Source: Nymphaea colorata (lineage: Eukaryota; Streptophyta; Magnoliopsida; Nymphaeales; Nymphaeaceae). Taken from it: a DNA stretch of 64,000 bases. The stretch covers positions 7,393,682-7,457,681 of the forward strand of contig NC_045151.1 in NCBI RefSeq assembly GCF_008831285.2, read 5' to 3'. Below, one piece after another: positions 57,078 through 64,000 of the stretch (its first letter is position 1; every line of letters starts with the position of its first letter). The notes beneath the pieces are model-generated. The model saw only the letters and a list, made by a program, of their open reading frames with translations. It was not told the DNA's origin and did not search any database. A program made the translations under genes and the position numbers.

Positions 57078-57764
57078 CATGGATATTCTCGCCCAATCCT
57101 GTATGTCATCCAACTTCTTACCACACCTTATTTCTGAAAAACTGAACCACTCCAACTACCTTACTTCGAAAAGGCAGGTCACTCCTTTCATAAGGAGTCA
57201 AGATCTATACGTGCATCTTGATGGTTCCATTCCAATCCCACCATAATTCATTCAACAAGACATTAAGAATGAGAGAGGGAAGACAATTTCCACTGAGGAA
57301 ATTCGTAATCCTAAATTTGTAACATGGATGAAACAAGAACAAAGTCTTGTTGCATATATCACATCAACTCTCTCTCACGAAGTGTTGATTTCTCTTTCTG
57401 ATGATTGTACCGTAGGACAATTGTGAGTCAGACTTGCTGAAACCTATTTGCAGATTTGAGGCACATATTCTATATTTGAAGAAAGAATTTCAGAATCTCA
57501 GTAAAGGGTCAATGTCGATTATGGATGTTTGGGACATATAAAAGGGATAGCTGATCTGTTGAGAGTTACTGATACCTTGTTCTCGACAAAGAAAAAGTCT
57601 AGTAGACTCTTAGCGGTCTTGGACCAGATTTTTATGCCTTCACTACTGCTCTTGAAGTTTTGCCTATCTTGCCTACCTTCAATGAACTTCAGGGCAAACT
57701 GCTTCAACATGAAATGAACATGAAACAACTGATAGGAGGAACAAATCAAGGTAATGCTCACAAT
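57078..57764 (+). pseudogene. Copia element 5 gag, broken
   Basis: The frame starting MDILAQSCMSSNFLPHLI, followed by EKLNHSNYL, matches the Gag start of copia element 1 (HLITEKLNHENYL). Later blocks read RNPKFVTWMKQEQSLVAYI and, in another frame near 57665-57764, LPILPTFNELQGKLLQHEMN. Stops at about 57243 (TAA), 57423 (TGA) and 57458 (TGA), plus frameshifts, show it is dead. The last codons before H3 (GNAHN) are continued after H3 at 63544. Confidence 0.85.
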
Positions 57765-57892
57765 CTATGTCACATAGGTACAGGTATGGGTGCCGGTGCG
57801 GGTACGGGTACTAACTATTTTCAAAAAACTTGGGTGCGGGGGTACGGCCGTATATATATATAAACAATAAGAAATACTTAGAAAATATGTAT

Positions 57893-60800
57893 TGTTACGA
57901 GAGAGAGAGAGAGGCAGCAAAAAGTTCTCTTGCATTACGTGACCCTAATCTCTATTAAGAGATTAGGGTTAGGGAAAATTACAAGAGAAGTCCACTAAAA
58001 GTAACAAAACATTTAAAGAGACCTTCCCTAACTTCCTAATATTTCAGAAAACCCCTTTTTTGTATCTTTAACACTCCCCCTCAAGCTGGAGCATATATGT
58101 CAATCATGCTCAGCTTGTTACAACATCTCAGGAAATCGCCTATGGGAAGAGCTTTAGTGAGAATATCTGCTGCCTGATCTTCTGAGGAGACATGAATAGT
58201 GCTAACAATTCCTCCTTGAACTAAGTCCCGAATATAGTGGCAATCCACTTCAATGTGTTTAGTCCGCTCATGGAAGACAGGATTGTTAGCGATATATGTA
58301 GCTGCCTTGTTGTCACAATACATCTTCATTGGGAGATTCACTGAGACATCCAACTCTACAAGTAGTGATCTAACCCACGACATTTCAGCCACAGTTTGAG
58401 CCATAGCCCTATATTCTGACTCAGCACTAGAACGAGCCACAACATTCTGCTTCTTGCTCCTCCAGGAAATAAGATTACCGCCCACAAAGACACAAAACCC
58501 GGTAGTAGACTTCCTATCATCTACAGATCCAGCATAATCAGCATCACTATACGCCTCGATGTCAACACATTCTCCTTTCTTGAACCATAGCCCCTTTCCC
58601 GGGGCTGATTTCAAGTATCTTACAATCATTAGAGCTGCATCCCAGTGAACTTTTCGGGGTTTTTCCATGAATTGGCTCAACTTATTCACAGCAAAGCTAA
58701 TGTCGGGACGAGTGACAGTCAAATATAACAGTTTCCCTATCAGAGATCTGTAAGATCTAGAGTCAAACGGCTCTGAGTCATCATCATGTATATGAATGCG
58801 AGGATTCATGGGAAGTGTGGCAGGTTTAGCCCCCAATAGTCCTGTTTCCTGTAGAAGATCAAGAGCATATTTCCTTTGAGACACTACAACTCCTTTATTA
58901 CTACGAGCCACCTCAATACCAAGAAAATAACGAAGTTGTCCAAGGTCTTTCGTAACAAAGTGTTGCTGTAAAAACTCCTTTGTTTGAGCTATCTCTTGAT
59001 CATTTTCCCCTGTAAGAACAATATCATCCACGTAGACAATCAATATCACAAGTCCTGCTGAGCCTCGCTTGATAAACAATGAGTGATCAAGTTGGGATCG
59101 GCTAAATCCACACTTAGATAACACTTCAGTAAGCTTTTGGAACCATGCACGGGGACTCTGTTTGAGTCCATAAATAGCCTTCTTTAACTTGCATACCTTG
59201 GAACACTCCCCTTGTCGCTCAAAACCAGGTGGTTGCTGCATATAAACAATTTCAGAAAGGTCTCCATACAGAAAGGCATTTTTGACATCCAATTGAAAAA
59301 GAGGCCACTCTCGTTGGACAGCAAGAGAGATAATCAAGCGAATAGTGCCCAACCGGGCCACAGGCGAAAAGGTCTCAAAGAAGTCAACACCATAAGTCTG
59401 AGTATAACCTTTTGCGACAAGACGGGCCTTGAACCTTTCAACTGACCCATCAGAATGATACTTGATGGTGAATACCCATCGTGAGCCAACCACATCACAG
59501 CGTGTTGGGGGGTCTACCAAATCCCAAGTCTCCCGAGAAAGAAGAGCATCCATTTCCTCCTGCATAGCTTGTCGCCAACGTGGATCTAACAGGGCGTGAT
59601 GGTGCGAGGACGGGATAACATGACTAGATAAAGCTTGATCAAACTGTACTAAGTGTGTACTCAGATGAGCAGTAGAGACCGAATTAGATATAGGATGTAA
59701 GGTACACTGTCGCTTGCCCTTGCGAATAGCAATAGGGAGATCTGCTGCAGAATAGTCATCACTTAAACCTGAGTCAGTCTTATCAGTAGAGCTTACCTCT
59801 TGAGACGATGCTGGTGGACGGTCGAGAGAGGGACCTAGACGACGAGTGTAAACCAACGGAGGCTCAAGAAAACGTTCATGTGACCTAGGTTGAGATGATG
59901 GAAATGACTCAAGTGACACTGGTGGAATAGGAAGAGGTATAGGTGCATGCATCTCAGATGAAGAGGGACTTGACGGAGGGAAATAAGGACGAGACTCAAA
60001 GAAGGTAACATCCGCACTGATAATGTCTTTCTTGGTCACGGGATCAAAGCATTTGTATCCCTTTTGATTAGCTGAATAGCCAATAAAGATACATTTGATA
60101 GCTTGGGCAGCCAGTTTGCTTTTGTTCGGGCCTAGGATATGTGCGAAGCAAGTGCATCCAAAAACTTTGGGAGGTAAATGAAATAATGAACGCCCTGGAT
60201 ATAGAATTTGAATTGGAATACGGTCTTGAATGGAGGAAGAGGGTAATCTATTAATGAGGTAACACGCAGTAAGGATAGCATCACCCCAAAAATAGGCAGG
60301 CATGTGAGAATGTAACATGAGGGTACGAGCTACGTTTAGGAGTTGCCGATGTTTGCGTTCGGCTACACCATTCTGTTGGGACGTATGTGGACAAGTATAT
60401 TGAGGTCGAATTCCATGGTCGGCATAAAACTGAAGTAGAATGGAAGACTTGAATTCAAGAGCATTATCAGTGCGAATATTTTTGACAATGAATCCAAACT
60501 GAGTTTTTATTTCCTTGATAAATTTTTGAAGAATACATATGACTTCAGATCTTTCCCTTAACAAGAAAACCCAACTTACTCTAGTAAAATCATCAACTAG
60601 AACAAGATAATATCGAAAACATGATCGAAAAGGAACCCGACTAGGACCCCATACATCCACATGAATGAGATCAAAAGGACTCTGACTCGATGGACTCTGA
60701 CTCGAAGGAAAGCTGCTCCGTGTATGCTTGCCCAACTGGCAGGCATCACATAAGAAGGACTCTGATGCAGGAATGTCTGGAAACATGCGACGAAGTTTTG

Positions 60801-63213
60801 GTACGGACGGATGACCCAATCTGAGATGCCATTGGAAGGGAGAAGGCTTGGAAGGGACTGAAGATGCAGCAACATCAACTGGGATTGACAAAAAATAAAG
60901 GCCCTCACGCTCATGGCCGCCACCAATCATCTTCCCAGTTGGTAAGTCCTGAAAAGAACAAGAGTCAGATTCAAAAATGACTTTACATTGTAAGTCGATA
61001 GCTAGCTGCTTCACAGATATCAAATTAACAGGAAACTGAGGTGCATATAGCACATGTGTAATAGTGCCTAAATGTGGAAGATAAATATCACCGCTACCCA
61101 AAACAGGGGACAACTTGCCATCAGCCAGCTTAACATACTGTGGTGTAGAAAATCTGACAAATGATGAAAAATTTTGTGGTTGATTACAACAATGTCTAGA
61201 AGCGCCCGAGTCTATCATCCATGTCATACCTGGATCAGCAGTAGGAGCACCAACAGAGAATGCTGAATCTACAACAGCAGCATTGGTAGATGTAGAGGCA
61301 GATGTAGAGCCAGACCTCTGAGCAAGAACACGATCATATTCATCCTTACTTAGGTTAAGAGAATATGACATAGATATAGAAGGATCAGTAGAAGACTCAA
61401 CCATAGATATTGTTGCCTTTGAATGAGTTGCCTGGGATGAAGAAGGACCTCTGCTTGTGGTGATTCTACCTCCACCACGTCCAGAGGAAACATTAGACCT
61501 GAGGTGAGGATGTTTGTCCCAACAACGGTCCTCTAGATGACCAATTTTGCCACAATAAGAGCACTGAAATCTGCCACGTCCAGCACCACGGCCCGTACCA
61601 CGCCCCCTAGTGCCTCCAAAAGAACTAGGGCCCCGTCCTCCTGATATCACAAGTGCAGAGACTGGTATGTCATGCGTAGTCTGAGAAAGAGTGGCTGCAA
61701 AGCGACTCAGCCTATTATACGTGTCTGCTAAATCTGGAAGTTCACTGCCTGTTAGAATTTGAGACTTTGCCACAGAGTATTCTGAAGATAGGCCAGATAA
61801 GAACTTTGCCACCATACCAGTCTCAACGTGTGATGCATAACAATGCTGGCAAGGTGGGCGAAGAGCCTTTAACCGTTCATATGCAGCAGTCAAAGTAGCA
61901 AAATATTGAGATAGGTCCTGATCCCCTTGTCGAATGTTGCATAACTCCTCTTCTAGTTGTAGGATCTTGATTACATTAGTGGCATGCGAGTATGTCTTTC
62001 TCAAGAAAGACCACATATCCTTGGCCTTGGTATAATATGCAATAGTTGGGGCTATATGAGACTCCACACTATTCATAATCCAAGACATAACAATATAATT
62101 ATCTTCATCCCACGCAGCATATATTCCTTTTTTCTCAATAGGTTCATCCTCCTCAAGAATATATTTCTTCCTATGACCAGCCACCGACATTATGAATACC
62201 CTAGACCATATTTCATAATTTGAGCCATTAAGTTTCATCGTGGTTCCATAAGAGAATGAATTCCCAGCCATCTTGTAGTCAGTAGACCCTTCAGATTTAC
62301 TGTTTTCAGCCATAGTAAATAAAGAAGACCAGATTGACGCAAACGTTTAAAGAAGGAGGGCTAGGAAATTACTGTCACTTCAGATCTGATTTAGCCGATG
62401 ACAAACACAAGAATGAACTCCCAACGACTGAAGACTGTTGCTCCCAACGACTGAAGACTGCTGCCACTTATAACAGCAGCTAGTTCTCATAAAACTTCCT
62501 GTCCACGTGTCAAAGAAAGCCACGAAATCAAACAAAAACTTGTACTAAGGATCAGCAACAGTCCTCACGCAGCCTTTCTTTACTGAATTTGTATCCACGA
62601 TCTATAGAAAAAATCTGATCATATTCAAAAACCTGAATTTATAAGCAGCACATAGACTCCACAAAGCATCCACAACACCTCACGCAGCTTGACTTTACCG
62701 AAACTGTATTTACGATCATCACAAACCACAGCGTCACACGTCACGCTGCATCCACAATAGTCTCTTCATACGACCAATATGAGGATCTGATCACGCCTTC
62801 CACATAGGCGTGATCAGGTCCTCCTTCTCACGGCACGCCCAACCCCTATTCCCTCACTGTCTCCTTATTGGGTGATAAGAGGGAATAAGGAGTAGCGGTG
62901 ACAAGGGAGAGAACGAGAGAAAAAAAAAAGGAACGAACTCACTTGGCTGTTCGTCGGAGAAGATGGTGATCGCCGGAGAAGGTCACCGGAAAGTGCACTC
63001 TGCCGTCGACGCCCACACCCGCTCTGATACCATGTTACGAGAGAGAGAGAGAGGCAGCAAAAAGTTCTCTTGCATTACGTGACCCTAATCTCTATTAAGA
63101 GATTAGGGTTAGGGAAAATTACAAGAGAAGTCCACTAAAAGTAACAAAACATTTAAAGAGACCTTCCCTAACTTCCTAATATTTCAGAAAACCCCTTTTT
63201 TGTATCTTTAACA
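57893..63213 (-). mobile_element. Copia element 4: intact, recently inserted Ty1/copia retrotransposon
   Basis: LTRs at 57893-58073 and 63033-63213 are each 181 bases and read identical base for base. They begin TGTTACGAGAGAGAG and end CTTTAACA. The target duplication TGTAT is perfect (57888-57892 and 63214-63218). The initiator tRNA-Met primer-binding-site complement GCTCTGATACCA occupies 63021-63032, touching the 5' LTR. The polypurine-tract complement CTCCCCCTCAAG touches the 3' LTR at 58074. A leader of about 700 bases precedes the single open reading frame. Total length is 5321 bases. Everything needed for autonomous movement appears to be present. Confidence 0.97.
58081..62313 (-). CDS. 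Copia element 4 Gag-Pol polyprotein, intact (1410 residues)
   Basis: One uninterrupted frame starts at the ATG at 62313. Domains in order: Gag N-terminus (SNYEIWSRVFIMSVAGHRKK, residues about 30-50); zinc knuckle CSYCGKIGHLEDRCW (about 251); aspartic protease WMIDSGASRHCC (about 366); pre-integrase HLRLGHPSVPKL (about 490); integrase core HVDVWGPSRVPF (about 552), then RTDNALEFKSS and QQNGVAERKHRQLL; integrase C-terminus FIGYSANQKGYKCFDP; reverse transcriptase QLDVKNAFLYGDL and VYVDDIVLTGE (about 1092); RNase H YSDADYAGSVDDRKSTTGF, SSAESEYRAMA and CDNKAATYIANN; and the end DILTKALPIGDFLRCCNKL. All catalytic residues of protease, integrase (D, D, E), reverse transcriptase (VDD) and RNase H can be seen. 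Gag and Pol are one frame, so Gag excess must come from something other than frameshifting. Confidence 0.96.
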   Translation of the reverse strand: MAENSKSEGSTDYKMAGNSFSYGTTMKLNGSNYEIWSRVFIMSVAGHRKKYILEEDEPIEKKGIYAAWDEDNYIVMSWIMNSVESHIAPTIAYYTKAKDMWSFLRKTYSHATNVIKILQLEEELCNIRQGDQDLSQYFATLTAAYERLKALRPPCQHCYASHVETGMVAKFLSGLSSEYSVAKSQILTGSELPDLADTYNRLSRFAATLSQTTHDIPVSALVISGGRGPSSFGGTRGRGTGRGAGRGRFQCSYCGKIGHLEDRCWDKHPHLRSNVSSGRGGGRITTSRGPSSSQATHSKATISMVESSTDPSISMSYSLNLSKDEYDRVLAQRSGSTSASTSTNAAVVDSAFSVGAPTADPGMTWMIDSGASRHCCNQPQNFSSFVRFSTPQYVKLADGKLSPVLGSGDIYLPHLGTITHVLYAPQFPVNLISVKQLAIDLQCKVIFESDSCSFQDLPTGKMIGGGHEREGLYFLSIPVDVAASSVPSKPSPFQWHLRLGHPSVPKLRRMFPDIPASESFLCDACQLGKHTRSSFPSSQSPSSQSPFDLIHVDVWGPSRVPFRSCFRYYLVLVDDFTRVSWVFLLRERSEVICILQKFIKEIKTQFGFIVKNIRTDNALEFKSSILLQFYADHGIRPQYTCPHTSQQNGVAERKHRQLLNVARTLMLHSHMPAYFWGDAILTACYLINRLPSSSIQDRIPIQILYPGRSLFHLPPKVFGCTCFAHILGPNKSKLAAQAIKCIFIGYSANQKGYKCFDPVTKKDIISADVTFFESRPYFPPSSPSSSEMHAPIPLPIPPVSLESFPSSQPRSHERFLEPPLVYTRRLGPSLDRPPASSQEVSSTDKTDSGLSDDYSAADLPIAIRKGKRQCTLHPISNSVSTAHLSTHLVQFDQALSSHVIPSSHHHALLDPRWRQAMQEEMDALLSRETWDLVDPPTRCDVVGSRWVFTIKYHSDGSVERFKARLVAKGYTQTYGVDFFETFSPVARLGTIRLIISLAVQREWPLFQLDVKNAFLYGDLSEIVYMQQPPGFERQGECSKVCKLKKAIYGLKQSPRAWFQKLTEVLSKCGFSRSQLDHSLFIKRGSAGLVILIVYVDDIVLTGENDQEIAQTKEFLQQHFVTKDLGQLRYFLGIEVARSNKGVVVSQRKYALDLLQETGLLGAKPATLPMNPRIHIHDDDSEPFDSRSYRSLIGKLLYLTVTRPDISFAVNKLSQFMEKPRKVHWDAALMIVRYLKSAPGKGLWFKKGECVDIEAYSDADYAGSVDDRKSTTGFCVFVGGNLISWRSKKQNVVARSSAESEYRAMAQTVAEMSWVRSLLVELDVSVNLPMKMYCDNKAATYIANNPVFHERTKHIEVDCHYIRDLVQGGIVSTIHVSSEDQAADILTKALPIGDFLRCCNKLSMIDIYAPA

Positions 63214-63543
63214 TGTATCAAAATAAAAAATATACATCAACATAAACAAATAAATAACATTGAAAATATATATCAATGGCTCTTGTAGCAGTGTGTTTAA
63301 GAAACCTATAAAAAACTTTAAACATATGGACAACCAAGCAGTCTCCTAGTCAAATATGAACATCAATCGAATTTTCACATCTAAAGAATAGAATGAAAAG
63401 TATGGTAGAAAAAATTAAATTAAATAAAATTAAGCAGTTCGGATCTATAGGTACCCAAGTGTCAAAGTACCCATTTTGGGTACGGGTACGGCGACACGGG
63501 TACGTGGACCTTACTGAAGTACCCATGTGACTTAGCTCACAAT

Positions 63544-64000
63544 GTTTTAGTTATTGAAGCTGCTGCAGGTCATGGAAAAGGAAATGAGGTTCATCAAAGA
63601 GGCATGAATCGTGGGCACATTGGAAGGAAACAAAGAACTCATTCCAGCTATGAAAGAAAGAGAAAACAATGCTTCATGTCGATTTTCAGAACAGGTTTAC
63701 ACTCGTCAGAAAAGAGGGATAGATGACAAATCTGACTTCTTCCCATGATGAAGTCTATGATGATCAGCTTGTTAGAAGACCTGAGTGAGTGCGACACCCC
63801 ATTCATAGATGGGTAAGTTATGATAATCTTTCTTTAGATTTTCAGCTCTTTATGTCTCAAGTTATAAAACAAGATGAACCTACTTCTTTTGGGGAAGCAT
63901 CCAAGTCGTCACATTGGATTAGGGCAATGAATGAAAATATAGATGCACTACATGAATGTGGGACATGGAAAATTGTTCCCAGACCCAAAGAAAAGAATGT
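63544..64000 (+). pseudogene. Copia element 5, end of gag fused to the start of reverse transcriptase
   Basis: 63544-63650 continues Gag (VLVIEAAAGHGKGNEVHQRG). Within about 40 bases the text becomes the linker before reverse transcriptase, and from about 63800 the frame reads HRWVSYDNLSLDFQL, then SFGEASKSSHWIRAMN and ALHECGTWKIVPRP, closely parallel to copia element 1. Protease and the whole integrase (roughly 2 kb) are missing. Stops at about 63726 and 63787 interrupt the remainder. The window ends inside the reverse transcriptase. Confidence 0.88.

Larger units (their letters stand above)
57765..63535. mobile_element. hAT-like non-autonomous element H3, inside copia 5 and split by copia 4
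   Basis: The left terminus is CTATGTCACATAGGTAC. The right terminus on the minus strand is CTAAGTCACATGGGTAC. The octamer CTCACAAT lies at 57757-57764 and 63536-63543, and joining the flanks restores the Gag frame of copia 5. Inside the left end are GGGTGCGGGTACGGGTAC repeats. The body without copia 4 is about 445 bases and has no coding sequence. Its orientation is inverted relative to H1 and H2, as judged by the GTGCGGGGGTACGGCCGTA motif lying near its left rather than right end. Confidence 0.88.
56573..64000 (+). mobile_element. Copia element 5: plus-strand copia with internal deletion, running past the window
   Basis: The probable 5' LTR is 56573-56892 (TGTTGGGTCTAATC...AAATCTATCA) with a TATA-like TTATATAAATGGG at 56762. 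It is followed directly by the initiator tRNA-Met primer-binding site TGGTATCAGAGC at 56893-56904. Gag starts near 57078. The element is interrupted by H3 at 57765-63535 and resumes at 63544. Its 3' end lies beyond base 64000, so the LTR start rests on form alone, with no target duplication to confirm it. Its proteins are closest to copia element 1 in AIR9 intron 2. Confidence 0.85.

Noticed and set aside
57893-63218. Possibility that copia 4 is an endogenous pararetrovirus or an env-bearing element
   Set aside because: Domain order protease-integrase-RT-RNase H, the 5-base duplication and paired LTRs are Ty1/copia. No envelope or movement-protein frame is present.
1-64000. CRISPR arrays, bacterial operons, tRNA or rRNA genes
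   Set aside because: No regularly spaced short repeats were found. The tRNA-like matches are only primer-binding sites of retrotransposons. The window is plant nuclear DNA.

Overview
This is plant nuclear DNA. Its only clear host gene is a large AIR9-type gene (a plant-specific microtubule-associated protein). The gene has GT-AG introns, and almost everything else is plant transposon sequence: Ty1/copia elements primed by initiator tRNA-Met, a hAT transposase, small hAT-like elements and roughly 3-kb LTRs of a Ty3-type kind. Very long, transposon-filled introns suggest a medium to large seed-plant genome. The species cannot be named from the sequence.

Layout. 1-2450: AT-rich spacer with a 69-bp tandem duplication and a TA/CA microsatellite tract. 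2460-4540: a broken hAT transposase gene. 5613-5747: a short piece resembling the ubiquitin-interacting end of proteasome subunit RPN10. 6170-11730: GC-rich repeat debris. About 12390-35987: the 5' leader and first 16 coding exons of AIR9 on the + strand (2338 coding bases, 779 codons plus one base). They cover the Ser/basic N-terminus, one leucine-rich repeat per exon in exons 2-8, a conserved linker and the first A9 repeats. The gene does not end here: intron 16 opens at 35988, and no further exon was found before base 64000.

The long introns are explained by insertions. Intron 2 (6.8 kb) holds one copia element with a 5-bp target duplication. Intron 11 (8.0 kb) holds copia remnants and a small LTR element without pol genes. 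Intron 14 (2.6 kb) holds remains of a long LTR. From 37.8 kb on lies a transposon nest. A minus-strand copia (39368-51916) is split by a long LTR (40842-48115, duplication CCATA). That LTR contains a plus-strand copia fragment and a second, apparently recombinant, long LTR. A hAT-like element (52298-56457, duplication GTTGTGAC) is split by a 3.0-kb solo LTR (53292-56310, duplication TTTTT). A third copia (56573 to beyond the window) is split by another hAT-like element (57765-63535, duplication CTCACAAT). That element is itself split by an intact copia (57893-63213, duplication TGTAT) with two identical 181-bp LTRs and an unbroken 1410-codon polyprotein. The last is the youngest insertion in the window.

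The most novel-looking item is the hAT-like family with CTATGTCAC termini and GGGTAC-type subterminal arrays. Four copies have 8-bp target duplications (three perfect, one 7/8). No CRISPR array, tRNA or rRNA gene, or bacterial-type operon was seen.
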